A stretch of DNA of 64,000 bases from contig NZ_CP011270.1 of assembly GCF_001610835.1 (NCBI RefSeq), positions 1,240,001 through 1,304,000 on the forward strand, given 5' to 3'. Position numbers and translations under genes: made by a program. The notes below the pieces were generated by a model. It saw nothing but the letters and a program-made list of their open reading frames with translations, was not told where the DNA came from and did no database searches. The DNA is from Planctomyces sp. SH-PL14. Its GTDB lineage: Bacteria; Planctomycetota; Planctomycetia; Planctomycetales; Planctomycetaceae. Below are positions 18,178-26,986 of this stretch, piece by piece (positions within the stretch are counted from its first letter, which is position 1; each line of letters opens with the position of its first letter).

Positions 18178-18726
18178 ATGCGCACGCTGCGCGCCCTCTG
18201 GAACGATGAAGCCGGTTTCATTATCTCCGCCGAACTGGTGCTGATCGCCACCCTCTGTGTCCTGGGGCTGGTCGTCGGCATGACGCTGGTCCGAGATGCC
18301 ATCGGAGGTGAGTTCTCCGACATTGCCTGCGCTCTCCGGTCTCTCGACCAGAGCTACTCGTACTCCGGCTTCCGCGCCTGGAAGCGGTGCGGCTACGGCT
18401 GCGGCACCACCAAGGCGTACACGGCTGGCTCCTTCTTCAGCCAGAAGGGCGAAGTGACTCAGGCCGAAATCGTGAGCTTCGGGGATTGCCGCCAGGTCGC
18501 TCCCGCGCTCCCCGCAGCCCCCGCAGTCGAGACGGTCCCCTGTGCTCCGGTTGCCCTGCCGGTCACCGTTCCCTGTCCGCCGCCCGCGGCCCCGACAATC
18601 GAGTGTCCCCCCGTCACGCTCCCGGCCCCGGTCGTCTGTCCCCCCGCTCCGATCTACTGCCCGACGACGATCGAAGTCTGCCCGACGATCCCGACCTGCC
18701 CGGCTCCGCTCTACGTTCCGCAGTAG
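18178..18726 (+). CDS. Flp-pilin-like protein with Cys/Pro-rich tail
   Basis: 182 residues from the ATG at 18178, which has GGAG seven bases upstream; another ATG at 18166 would add four residues. The N-terminus RALWNDEAGFIISAELVLIA resembles Flp/TadE-type pilins: a short leader, Gly, an acidic residue five positions after the putative cleavage, then one hydrophobic helix (about 15-37). Residues 40-105 form a small Cys-containing domain (KRCGYGCGTTKAYTAGSFFSQ). The tail (110-182) is a run of CPP/CPA units with about ten cysteines. Proteins like this are common in planctomycetes and uncharacterised. A surface fibre or matrix role is inferred. A clear terminator follows. Confidence 0.75.
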   Translation: MRTLRALWNDEAGFIISAELVLIATLCVLGLVVGMTLVRDAIGGEFSDIACALRSLDQSYSYSGFRAWKRCGYGCGTTKAYTAGSFFSQKGEVTQAEIVSFGDCRQVAPALPAAPAVETVPCAPVALPVTVPCPPPAAPTIECPPVTLPAPVVCPPAPIYCPTTIEVCPTIPTCPAPLYVPQ

Positions 18727-18787
18727 CCGATCGAACACGATGGCAACGGAAATCGCCCTCGACTGACTCCAGACGACTTAGCCCATG

Positions 18788-18826
18788 AGCCCAGGGTTGG
18801 CCGCGATGCGGACTCCCTGGGCTTTT
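18788..18826 (+). terminator. Rho-independent terminator of the pilin-like gene
   Basis: Stem AGCCCAGGG (18788-18796) with CCCTGGGCT, followed by TTTT. It lies about 60 bp past the stop codon. Confidence 0.8.
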
Positions 18827-18984
18827 GCCATTGGGCCCTCCGATATCCGACACAACCGCTACCTCTTTCGCGGCCGCCGTCTCTTTCGCGATCGATCGGG
18901 TTTGACATCGATCTCTCCCGAGCTCGCCGTCGATAGTCCCCTCTGGAGTGCGACCGAACCGGGTCGCGCCCGAGGGACCGAGAC

Positions 18985-19419
18985 ATGGCCGACTCCGCCA
19001 AATCACTGACCAGCCTCGTGCTGCTTGTCCTGACCACCACGCTCTTCGCCGTGGGATGGAGCGGCGACGCCCATGCCCAGCGGCGACTCGCCGCCGAATG
19101 GGCGGACCAGGCGGCTCGCCGGACCTCCCCGTCGTCCCCCACGCGGGAGCCAGCCCCCCTGCCGCAGTCCGCCCGCGCGAGCCGGGAGCTGACCCGGACC
19201 GTCGAGACGTCGCCGCTGGCGCGGCTCTCGCCGGGCCGCTACCGGATGACCGACACCGCCGGGCGGGTGGCGACGTTCGTGATCGATTCGAACTACAGCA
19301 GCGGCCTTCCGCCGCGTCACCGCGTCGCCCTGATGAACATCGACGGCGTCGCCATGGCCCTCGTCCGCGAAGAACCGGTCGCCGACCGGGCCACGGACAG
19401 CCAGACCGCCCTGCGGTGA
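18985..19419 (+). CDS. Hypothetical exported protein
   Basis: 144 residues, not recognised. The signal peptide SLVLLVLTTTLFAVGWSGDAHAQ ends with an AHA-Q cleavage site near residue 32. A Ser/Pro/Arg-rich linker (35-75) leads to a small beta-rich domain (GRYRMTDTAGRVATFVIDSN to HRVALMNIDGVAMALVREEP). Composition and codon use match the surroundings. It is followed by about 350 bp without a gene. Confidence 0.65.
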   Translation: MADSAKSLTSLVLLVLTTTLFAVGWSGDAHAQRRLAAEWADQAARRTSPSSPTREPAPLPQSARASRELTRTVETSPLARLSPGRYRMTDTAGRVATFVIDSNYSSGLPPRHRVALMNIDGVAMALVREEPVADRATDSQTALR

Positions 19420-19772
19420 GCCGCCTGAGAGGCGTCCGAATCCGCGGTCTCCCGTAACACCACGCGCAGGGCGGCCCTCCGGTCCGTCGACCTACCGGTC
19501 CACAGGGTTGTCGGGCTGGAGGCCCCCCCTGCGAAGGTGTTTTCCCCGGCCGCGGATCGCCCCCCTCGCCCCACTCGCGACCCCGCCCCCCGCAATTCCG
19601 ACTCGCGGGAGATGCCGGGAGCGGACGGCGGGGGTAGAATTCGAACGCTCGTCCTGGAATTCGTCCGGAACGGCCGGTGTCGGCACCGGATCGAGCGGTC
19701 AGGGGAGCGCCCCCGCCTGGCAGAGGCGTGGCGTTCCGCCTGCCGGACAGCGACTCAGAGGAGGAACGGGTA
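19420..19772. other. Intergenic region without a gene
   Basis: Pro/Arg-coding open frames here are composition artefacts. I see no repeat or stem-loop of note except the strong ribosome site GAGGAGG just before 19773. Confidence 0.5.
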
Positions 19773-20831
19773 ATGCCCCTCGTGCTGCGGTTGACGCTGA
19801 CGGTGTTGGTTCTTTCGGCCTGGTCCGCCGCGTCGGGACGTGAGCGTCGGCCGATCCAGCAGCAGTCCTTTGACGCGATCCGCGGCGCGTTTCGCGACGC
19901 GACGCGGGAGGCCCGGAAGTCGACCGTCCGGGTGGCCTGCGACGGAGCGAACGCGACCTACGGCGTCATCGTCCGGCCCGACGGCTGGATTGTGACGAAG
20001 GGGAGCGAACTCGCCCGCGGCGGCGAGGCGACTATCACGGTCCGGCTGGCCGGCGGACGGGAGTTCGCCGCCCGGCATGTCGGATACGACCCGACGCACG
20101 ATCTGAGCCTCCTCAAGATCGAAGGCAAAGACTTTCCGACGGCCCAGTGGGCCGACCGCGACCCCGCTCCCGGGACGTTCCTGGCGACCGTCGGACTCGA
20201 CGAGGATCCGATCGCCTCCGGAGTTGTCAGCGTCGCCCGCCGCAGCATTCCGCGGCTCTCGGGCGTTCTCGGGATCCGGCTCAAATCGATCCCCGGCCCG
20301 GCCGAGATCGATGAAGTCTTCGCCAACGGAGCGGCCGAGGCGGCGGGCGTCCTGACGGGGGACATCGTCGAACAGATCGGCGAGGTGCTGGTCAAGGACC
20401 GGGAGAGCCTCGTCCGGGAGATCCGTCGCCACCAGCCGGGGGACGTCATCGCCCTGGCGATCCGCCGGCGAGGGGACCCCGTCTCGATCAAGGCGCAGCT
20501 CACGCACCCCTTCGGCGACTTCCTGACGCGGGTCGCCGAACAGAACCAGATGGGGGGAGCCCTGAGCAACCGCCGGGCCGACTTCCCCGCCGTCATCCAG
20601 CACGACATGGTCCTGAGTCCGGGCGAATGCGGCGGACCGGTCGTGGACCTCAGCGGCAAGGTGGTCGGACTCAACATCGCCCGGGCGGGCCGGACCGAGT
20701 CGTTCCTGGTCCCCGCGGCCGCGATCGCGCCGCTGATCGACGACCTGATCGCCGGGAAGTTCCCCCCCCCGCCGCCGGTCGATCTCAATCCCGTGATTCC
20801 GCCCCCGCCGCCGCTGGCCGTGACGCGGTAG
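19773..20831 (+). CDS. Exported trypsin-fold/PDZ protein, probably catalytically dead
   Basis: 352 residues; the start is set by GAGGAGG eight bases upstream and by a signal peptide (residues 1-22). The HtrA-like fold is recognisable from YGVIVRPDGWIVTKG (63-77), DPTHDLSLLKI (106-116) and SPGECGGPVVDLSGKVVGLN (282-301). The triad position for His holds Ser78, Asp110 is kept, and the Ser nucleophile is Cys286 (GECGGP instead of GNSGGP). A PDZ domain (about 163-245, GIRLKSIPG to GDPVSIKAQL) sits between the Asp region and the nucleophile loop rather than after the protease domain. A scaffold or binding role is inferred. The C-terminus is a poly-Pro tail. Confidence 0.8.
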   Translation: MPLVLRLTLTVLVLSAWSAASGRERRPIQQQSFDAIRGAFRDATREARKSTVRVACDGANATYGVIVRPDGWIVTKGSELARGGEATITVRLAGGREFAARHVGYDPTHDLSLLKIEGKDFPTAQWADRDPAPGTFLATVGLDEDPIASGVVSVARRSIPRLSGVLGIRLKSIPGPAEIDEVFANGAAEAAGVLTGDIVEQIGEVLVKDRESLVREIRRHQPGDVIALAIRRRGDPVSIKAQLTHPFGDFLTRVAEQNQMGGALSNRRADFPAVIQHDMVLSPGECGGPVVDLSGKVVGLNIARAGRTESFLVPAAAIAPLIDDLIAGKFPPPPPVDLNPVIPPPPPLAVTR

Positions 20832-20906
20832 TTGCGGGAAATCGTCCGTCTTCAGCTTTCCGTGACTGATGCGTGGGCCGCCGGTCGCTGATGTGGGAAA
20901 CCAATC

Positions 20907-21905
20907 TTGAAGCTTGTTGTTCATCCGCCGGTCGAGACCGCTCGCCTGAGCCGGATCCGTGAGGCAGCGGGCCGGATGGACGTCGTCAACGCCGAGGATG
21001 GTCCGACCGCCCTCCGCGAGATCGGCGATGCGGACGCCTTCTTCGGCAAGCTCACACCGGAACTTCTCCGGCAGGCCCGGCAACTGCGGTGGGTCCAGTC
21101 CCCCACGGCGAGCCTGGAACACTACCTCTTCCCGGAGCTGATCGAGCATCCCTGCGTCGTGACCAACATGCGGGGACTGTTCTCGGATGTGATCGCCGAT
21201 CACGTCCTCGGCTTCGTCCTCTGCTTTGCGCGGAACCTCCACACCTATCTCGCCCAGCAGGCGACGGGAACCTGGGCGCCGGTGGGGGGTGAAACGGAGC
21301 GGGCGACGTTCACGAGCGGACCGGGAACGGTCAACGAGATCGACCGCCGCCATCTCCACCTGGCGGACTGCACGCTCGGGGTCGTCGGAGTCGGCCAGAT
21401 CGGCGCCGAGATCGCCCGGCGGGCCCGGGCCTTCGGGATGACGGTCATCGGCGTCGATCCCGTGGTGACGGCCACGGACGCCATCGAGTCGGTGTGGCCC
21501 CTGGAGCGGCTCGGCGACCTGCTGGGGGTGAGCGATTTCGTCGTCATCGCTGCGCCGCACGCCTCGGACAACGCGCGGATGATCGCGGCGCCGCAGCTTC
21601 GGCAGATGAAGCGATCGGCCTACCTCATCAACATCGGGCGAGGCGTCCTGGTCGATCTGACAGCCCTGACCGAGGCGCTCCAGGCCGGAACGCTGGCCGG
21701 TGCGGCGTTCGATGTCTTCGAGATCGAGCCTCTTCCGACCGATCACCCGCTGTGGCGGATGCCGAACGTGATCCTCACGCCGCACATCGCCGGAACCTCC
21801 CCGCGGATCGCCGAACGGCACACCGGCGTCCTGCTGGAGAACGTCCGCCGGTTCGCCGCGGGGGAGCCGCTCGTCAACATGGTCGACAAGCGGCGGTGGT
21901 TCTGA
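20907..21905 (+). CDS. D-2-hydroxyacid dehydrogenase (NAD-dependent)
   Basis: 332 residues, starting at a TTG (MKLVVHPP). Family enzymes reduce 2-keto acids to D-2-hydroxy acids. The N-terminal substrate domain holds RWVQSPTASLEHYL (the usual S/T-x-G loop is altered). The NAD-binding GVGQIGAEIARRARAFGM follows near residue 155. The catalytic Arg is in INIGRGVLVD, Glu in VFEIEPLP, and His in LTPHIAG, so the Arg-Glu-His set is complete. Its substrate cannot be inferred from sequence; GhrA/SerA-like relatives are typical names. It stands alone, 75 bp after the PDZ protein gene, and converges with the lipoprotein gene. Confidence 0.88.
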   Translation: MKLVVHPPVETARLSRIREAAGRMDVVNAEDGPTALREIGDADAFFGKLTPELLRQARQLRWVQSPTASLEHYLFPELIEHPCVVTNMRGLFSDVIADHVLGFVLCFARNLHTYLAQQATGTWAPVGGETERATFTSGPGTVNEIDRRHLHLADCTLGVVGVGQIGAEIARRARAFGMTVIGVDPVVTATDAIESVWPLERLGDLLGVSDFVVIAAPHASDNARMIAAPQLRQMKRSAYLINIGRGVLVDLTALTEALQAGTLAGAAFDVFEIEPLPTDHPLWRMPNVILTPHIAGTSPRIAERHTGVLLENVRRFAAGEPLVNMVDKRRWF

Positions 21906-21928
21906 CGGCGGCAGGGAGCCGCAGTCGA

Positions 21929-22372
21929 TCAGAACTCCTTGATGACCTTCTCAACGACCGGCTTCTGTCCCTTCCAGCTCAACTGGAGCAGGAGCGTATC
22001 GGTCGGCTCGTCGACGGTGATCTCCAGCCCGGATGTCAGGGGATCCCCGTAGGATGCGGGGCAGCCAAAGGTCCGCATCCCGTTCGCTTCGTCGACGGAA
22101 ACGACCGTGACCTTGTGCTTCCCCGGAACGACGCCGTCGTCCTCCGTGAAGGTGCCGAGGACGAACTGTCCTCCCGGCTTGATCGTCGCGGTCGCCGGAC
22201 GGGCGTTCGCCGGCAGGACCTGGATATAGCCCTTTTCCAGGGCCTTGCCGTCGATGATGATCGAGCCGGACGCTTTGACGAGTGCCGGACGGCCCTCGCC
22301 GCAGCCGGGGAGCAGCGCGAGCCCGCAGAGAAGAGCGCCGAAGACCGGCGCGTGACGCAAACGAAGGTTCAT
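21929..22372 (-). CDS. Lipoprotein with carboxypeptidase-regulatory-like fold
   Basis: 147 residues. The signal peptide ends in a lipobox (ALLPGC, Cys24), so the protein is predicted to be lipid-anchored. The mature part, SGSIIIDGKALEKGYIQVLPAN...GKHKVTVVSVDEANG, matches the small beta-sandwich lipoproteins that repeatedly follow DUF1559 genes in planctomycetes. That placement is repeated here, 104 bp after a DUF1559 gene on the same strand. The function is unknown. AGGA lies seven bases before the ATG at 22372. Confidence 0.8.
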   Translation of the reverse strand: MNLRLRHAPVFGALLCGLALLPGCGEGRPALVKASGSIIIDGKALEKGYIQVLPANARPATATIKPGGQFVLGTFTEDDGVVPGKHKVTVVSVDEANGMRTFGCPASYGDPLTSGLEITVDEPTDTLLLQLSWKGQKPVVEKVIKEF

Positions 22373-22476
22373 GGAAATCCTGACAAAGCCCGAGCGCGGG
22401 CTGGAGGAGGACGAGAATTCAATGAAGCGACGCCGGAGCCTGGTCCGGCGTCGCCAATCTGAGCAATCGGGTATCG

Positions 22477-23406
22477 CTACAGAGCGGTATTCTGCTCACC
22501 ACCAGCGCGGGTCGACAGGGCTCGAAAGACCGGGAGGGAGATGTTCTCCGAGAGGAACTCGACCCGGCCATCACCGAAGACGAACTGCGCGCCGCCGACG
22601 TGGTAGCTGCCGAAAGCCGCGTTGCTTCCGCTGAACAGGATGCCGGCACCCGGCTTGGTATTGATCGGGTTTTCCGTGCTGCGGAACGTGGCAAAGTGGC
22701 GCGAGTAGTAGCCCCAGCGGTTCGGGTTCGTGGTGTTGTCGGAAGCCAATACTTCCCCCGCGAGGAATGTGTTGGACATTCCGTCGGTGGCATCCCGCCC
22801 CCTCTTGTGGAACTTGTAGACGAACATCCCGTTGTTATCGAACTTGGCGTTTGTTCCCGTCCCGGTCGAGGGACCGTAGGTTCCCGCGCTGAGGCCGTAG
22901 CTGATCACCGCGACCGGCGCCGTCGTCGCCCCGATCGTCAGACTGACGGTCGGCTGGCTGATATCGGAAGGACAGACGTAGGTGGGGGGCCGGCTGACGA
23001 CGATCCGCTTGTTGATCGGGTCGTCCAGCCAGGTCGTGTTGCCGTCCCAGTTCGGCGGGTTGGCGGGGTTGAACAGATTCGAGAGGGCCGTCTGATCGAT
23101 GAACGGAAGCAGCCCGACGAAGCCGCTCGTCCCCGTGTACGTGTAGTTCGGATCGGCCGCGCAGCTTCCGTCGCACCCTTGCCGACCGACGGGAAGAACA
23201 TCGTACGTCGATTCGTAGTTGGCGAACGCAACGCCGAGTTGCTTGAGGTTGTTGTTGCAGGTCGACCGGCGGGCCGCCTCGCGGGCCTGCTGGACGGCGG
23301 GGAGCAGGATCGCCACGAGAACCGCGATGATCGCGATGACGACGAGCAGTTCAATGAGTGTAAAACCGGCCTTGCGGCACCGGGCGACAGGCGCATTGTC
23401 GTTCAC
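22477..23406 (-). CDS. DUF1559 prepilin-like protein
   Basis: 309 residues from a GTG start with AAGGAA upstream. The N-terminus [18 protein letters not shown] is the prepilin cleavage site and helix; [17 protein letters not shown] and NNLKQLGVAFANYEST follow. The C-terminus FGDGRVEFLSENISL carries the family DG motif. It shares the first 60 residues almost exactly with the DUF1559 protein at 8283-9446, while the rest diverges. The order DUF1559-lipoprotein suggests co-transcription. The gene is divergent from clpB, and the shared region holds two GTGCCA palindromes. Confidence 0.92.
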   Translation of the reverse strand: MNDNAPVARCRKAGFTLIELLVVIAIIAVLVAILLPAVQQAREAARRSTCNNNLKQLGVAFANYESTYDVLPVGRQGCDGSCAADPNYTYTGTSGFVGLLPFIDQTALSNLFNPANPPNWDGNTTWLDDPINKRIVVSRPPTYVCPSDISQPTVSLTIGATTAPVAVISYGLSAGTYGPSTGTGTNAKFDNNGMFVYKFHKRGRDATDGMSNTFLAGEVLASDNTTNPNRWGYYSRHFATFRSTENPINTKPGAGILFSGSNAAFGSYHVGGAQFVFGDGRVEFLSENISLPVFRALSTRAGGEQNTAL

Positions 23407-23595
23407 GGTACGTTCCTTGATTCAGGGGACGAAGGGAAAAAATGAAAGTCGCCGCCGCGGCTTTGTGAAAACCGCAAGAAGAGAGCAGAGACGACTTGAC
23501 TATAAGTCCCGCAGGGGCGCCAGACAACAATTGGCCGGCGATTCCCATGGGCTGCCATCGCAGCATCCCCTCTCGAATACCTTCGACCCGGAGAA

Positions 23596-23655
23596 GTGCC
23601 ATTTTGGCACCACTCAGTCGACAGCGAATCAACCCGGAAAGTGCCACATTGGCAT
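23596..23655. promoter_or_regulatory. Pair of GTGCCA-N3-TGGCAC palindromes upstream of clpB
   Basis: GTGCCATTTTGGCAC (23596-23610) is a perfect palindrome with three central bases. GTGCCACATTGGCAT (23641-23655) is the same with one changed outer base. Both are preceded by GAA, and their centres are 45 bp apart (about four helical turns). They lie between the clpB start and the divergent DUF1559 start. They match neither the CIRCE nor the HAIR heat-shock operator. Confidence 0.5.
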
Positions 23656-23805
23656 TTCGCACAGAGTTAAACACCGGTCCCGTGCCGATGGCGCCGGCTT
23701 TTCCTTGAGGAATCTCGCGGAATCTGGTGTGGAATAGGGTTTGCCATCTGACGGCGGACAGGGGTGCGGCGCGCCAAAGCGTCGCTTCCTCCAGGAGGCA
23801 CATCC

Positions 23806-26421
23806 ATGGCGTTTCGTCCCGACAAACTCACTGTCAAATCCCAGGAGGCGGTCCAAGCCGCCCAACATCTCGCCGAGACCAAGGGGAACCGGCAGCTCGT
23901 CCCCCTGCACCTGCTCCGCACACTGCTGGACGAGCCGGACAGCGTCCCCCGCGCGCTGCTGCAGAAGATCGGCGCCAACTACGCTCAGCTTTCGAAGATG
24001 ATCGACTCGGAGATCGGCCGGCTGCCGTCGTCGAGCGGGTCGAACATTTCGCTGCAGGGTTCGTCCGAGATCATGCAGGTCTTCGACGCCGCGCAGAAGA
24101 TCGCCGATCAGATGAAGGATTCCTTCGTCTCGACCGAGCATCTTTTCCTCGCGCTCACGAAGGTCGACGACGGGGCGAAGAAGCTGCTCCAGCTCAACGG
24201 GGTCGAAGAGACCGACGTCCTGAACGCGCTCAAGGCGGTCCGGGGCGGACAGCAGGTCACCGACCAGAATCCCGAAGAGAAGTACCAGGCGCTCAAGAAG
24301 TACGGGAAGGACCTCGTCGAGCTGGCCCGCAACGGCAAGATCGATCCGGTCATCGGCCGCGATCAGGAGATCCGCCGCGTTATCCAGGTCCTCTCCCGGC
24401 GGCGGAAGAACAACCCCGTCCTGATTGGCGAGCCGGGGGTCGGCAAGACCGCCATCGTCGAAGGATTGGCGGACCGGATCGTCAAAGGGGACGTGCCGCA
24501 GAACCTCAAGGACAAGTCGGTCATCGCCCTCGACATGGGGGCCCTGATCGCCGGGGCGAAGTACCGCGGTGAGTTCGAAGACCGGCTCAAGGCGGTCCTC
24601 AAGGAGGTCGAGCAGTCCGAGGGGCGGGTGATCCTGTTCATCGACGAGCTCCATACCGTCGTCGGCGCGGGTGCGTCCGAAGGGGCGATGGACGCCTCGA
24701 ACCTCTTGAAGCCGGCTCTCGCCCGCGGGGAGCTGCACTGCGTCGGAGCGACGACGCTCGACGAATATCGGAAGCACATCGAGAAGGATGCCGCTCTGGA
24801 GCGCCGGTTCCAGCCGGTCATGGTCCAGGAACCGAACGTCGAGGACACGATTTCGATCCTCCGCGGTCTCAAGGAGCGGTACGAGTCCCACCACGGGGTG
24901 CGGATCACCGACGATGCTCTGATCTCGGCGGCGACGCTGTCCGACCGCTACATCAACGACCGGTTCCTGCCCGACAAGGCGATCGACCTTGTCGACGAGG
25001 CGGCGTCGCGTCTGCGGATGGAGATCGACTCCATGCCGGTCGAGATCGACGAAGCGACCCGCAACCTGACCCGGATGCAGATCGAAGCGGCGGCGCTCTC
25101 AACGGAGAAGAGCGCGGAGTCGAAGGAACGGCACGAGGAGCTCAAGCGGGAAATCGCTGAACGGGAAGAGAAGGTCAACGCCCTCAAGGCCCGCTGGCTG
25201 GCGGAGAAGGAAGTCCTCAGCGGCCTCAAGCCGCTGCAGGAGCAGATCGACCAGCTCAAGCAGGAGTATGAGCGGGCGTTCTCCCGCGCCCGGACGACGA
25301 ACTCCAACGCGGACTACATGCAGGCCCGCGAGGCCCAGGTGAAGCTCAACGACGCCGAGCAGAAGCTCGCCGGACTCCAGAAGAAGTTCACGGAGATGAA
25401 CGCCGCCGGCGGGGAGCAGATGCTCCGCGAGGAGGTCACGCCGGAGGACATCGCAAAGGTGGTCAGCACCTGGACCGGGATTCCGGTGGCGCGGATGCTC
25501 CAGACCGAGCGGGACAAGCTGCTGCGGATGGAGGACGAGATCCACAAGCGGATGATCAACCAGGAGGAGGCGGTCACGGCCGTCTCCAACGCGGTCCGCC
25601 GTTCGCGGTCGGGACTGCAGGACCAGCATCGCCCGATCGGCTCCTTCATCTTCCTTGGCCCCACGGGGGTCGGGAAGACGGAGCTCTGCAAGGCGCTGGC
25701 CGGGTTCCTGTTCGACGACGAGCGGGCGATGATCCGGATCGACATGAGCGAGTTCATGGAGCAGCACTCCGTGGCCCGCCTGATCGGCGCCCCTCCGGGG
25801 TATGTCGGGTACGAGGAAGGGGGCCGGCTCACCGAGGCGGTCCGCCGGCAGCCGTACTGCGTGGTCCTGTTCGACGAGATCGAGAAGGCGCATCGGGACG
25901 TGTTCAACGTCCTGCTGCAGGTCCTTGACGACGGTCGTCTGACGGACGGGCAGGGGCGGACGGTCGACTTCACGAACTCGATCATCGTCATGACGTCGAA
26001 TGTCGGCTCGCAGGCGATCATGGACCTGACCGACACCGACGAGGAGGAGCAGATCCGCGAGCGGGTCCTGGAGGCGCTGCGGCACAAGTTCCTGCCGGAG
26101 TTCCTGAACCGGATCGACGAGATCGTGGTGTTCCATCCGCTGGAGCGGAACGACATCCGGAAGATCGTGGACCTGCAGCTGGCCAAGCTCGAGAAGCAGA
26201 TGGAGAGCCACGGTTTCAAGCTGGAAGTTTCCGACGCGGCAAAGACGCTGCTGGCGAACGAGGGTTATGACCCGGTGTATGGGGCGCGTCCGCTGAAGCG
26301 GGTGATCCAGAACCGGTTGCAGAACTCGCTCGCGAATTCGCTTTTGGGAGGCGAGTTCGAGGCGGGGGCGACGATCCACGTCGACAACCAGCACGGCGAG
26401 CTGACGTTCGAGAAGCGGTGA
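23806..26421 (+). CDS. clpB: ATP-dependent chaperone ClpB
   Basis: 871 residues. A cytoplasmic hexameric disaggregase that works with DnaK. The domain order is complete: Clp-N repeats (about 1-145), first AAA+ module with GEPGVGKT near 206 and FIDELHT, the ClpB-specific coiled-coil middle domain (about 400-525, [21 protein letters not shown]), second AAA+ module with GPTGVGKT near 620 and [11 protein letters not shown], and the C-terminal D2 domain. The middle domain and the absence of a ClpP-binding IGF loop make it ClpB rather than ClpA/ClpC. The ATG at 23806 has AGGAGG eight bases upstream. A strong terminator follows. Confidence 0.97.
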   Translation: MAFRPDKLTVKSQEAVQAAQHLAETKGNRQLVPLHLLRTLLDEPDSVPRALLQKIGANYAQLSKMIDSEIGRLPSSSGSNISLQGSSEIMQVFDAAQKIADQMKDSFVSTEHLFLALTKVDDGAKKLLQLNGVEETDVLNALKAVRGGQQVTDQNPEEKYQALKKYGKDLVELARNGKIDPVIGRDQEIRRVIQVLSRRRKNNPVLIGEPGVGKTAIVEGLADRIVKGDVPQNLKDKSVIALDMGALIAGAKYRGEFEDRLKAVLKEVEQSEGRVILFIDELHTVVGAGASEGAMDASNLLKPALARGELHCVGATTLDEYRKHIEKDAALERRFQPVMVQEPNVEDTISILRGLKERYESHHGVRITDDALISAATLSDRYINDRFLPDKAIDLVDEAASRLRMEIDSMPVEIDEATRNLTRMQIEAAALSTEKSAESKERHEELKREIAEREEKVNALKARWLAEKEVLSGLKPLQEQIDQLKQEYERAFSRARTTNSNADYMQAREAQVKLNDAEQKLAGLQKKFTEMNAAGGEQMLREEVTPEDIAKVVSTWTGIPVARMLQTERDKLLRMEDEIHKRMINQEEAVTAVSNAVRRSRSGLQDQHRPIGSFIFLGPTGVGKTELCKALAGFLFDDERAMIRIDMSEFMEQHSVARLIGAPPGYVGYEEGGRLTEAVRRQPYCVVLFDEIEKAHRDVFNVLLQVLDDGRLTDGQGRTVDFTNSIIVMTSNVGSQAIMDLTDTDEEEQIRERVLEALRHKFLPEFLNRIDEIVVFHPLERNDIRKIVDLQLAKLEKQMESHGFKLEVSDAAKTLLANEGYDPVYGARPLKRVIQNRLQNSLANSLLGGEFEAGATIHVDNQHGELTFEKR

Positions 26422-26452
26422 GGAGCGTTCCAAGCCCGACCGGACGCTGACT

Positions 26453-26494
26453 GATGAACCCCGGGAGCGCTGGCTGCTCCCGGGGTTCATCGTT
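26453..26494 (+). terminator. Rho-independent terminator of clpB
   Basis: A 16-bp perfect stem, GATGAACCCCGGGAGC (26453-26468) with GCTCCCGGGGTTCATC (26476-26491), followed by GTTT. It is 31 bp past the clpB stop and 11 bp before copy 6 of the interspersed element. Confidence 0.85.
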
Positions 26495-26505
26495 TCCCCG
26501 GTCAA

Positions 26506-26834
26506 CCGGGTCCAGGGGCACCCTGGTCAGGGGGTGCAGGGGGCAGAATGCCCCTTGCCCGCCGGAGGCCTGGCCGTCGAAAGTTGTCTGAAGGAGCACG
26601 TGTCCAAACGCGGACAACGCGCCGTATGCCCCCACACCAACCCGCGGAAATGGCAATGCCAGCGGTGTACGTTGGGGGAGTCCTCAACGCCGGTTCCACA
26701 AAGGGGACATCCGTTGTCTGCCGCGGTTCCTCATGGAAGTGCCTCCGGCGGCAAGGGGGTGAGACCCCCTTGACCCCGGCGGCCATGGCACGTTGGGTTT
26801 GAGCAATGGGAGCCTGACCGGCAAGGACGTTGTC
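26506..26834 (-). repeat. Interspersed palindromic element, copy 6
   Basis: Full copy in reverse orientation directly behind the clpB terminator. Hairpin B has an extra A-T pair beside the C-G pair (GCATTCTGC loop region), shared only with copy 7. The region between hairpins B and C reads CCCCCTGACCAGG instead of CCCCCACCAGG, also shared with copy 7, so copies 6 and 7 form a subfamily. Confidence 0.9.
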
Positions 26835-26986
26835 CGAGACAGCGGGATCCAGCCTCACTCCGCGACCGACCACCCGTCGGCGAAAGCCCCGTCGCAACCC
26901 GCCGCTTGACCGGATGGCTATCGGGCGGGCACACTCAGATCCACGCGGATGTTTTGAATGGGTCGAACAAAGCCAGCGGGGCCAAC

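Noticed and set aside
23596-23610. CIRCE heat-shock operator
   Set aside because: Palindrome GTGCCA-N3-TGGCAC does not match TTAGCACTC-N9-GAGTGCTAA.
23641-23672. Sigma-54-type promoter before clpB
   Set aside because: TGGCA is present, but the GC element is only about eight bases from the GG element, not the required twelve.
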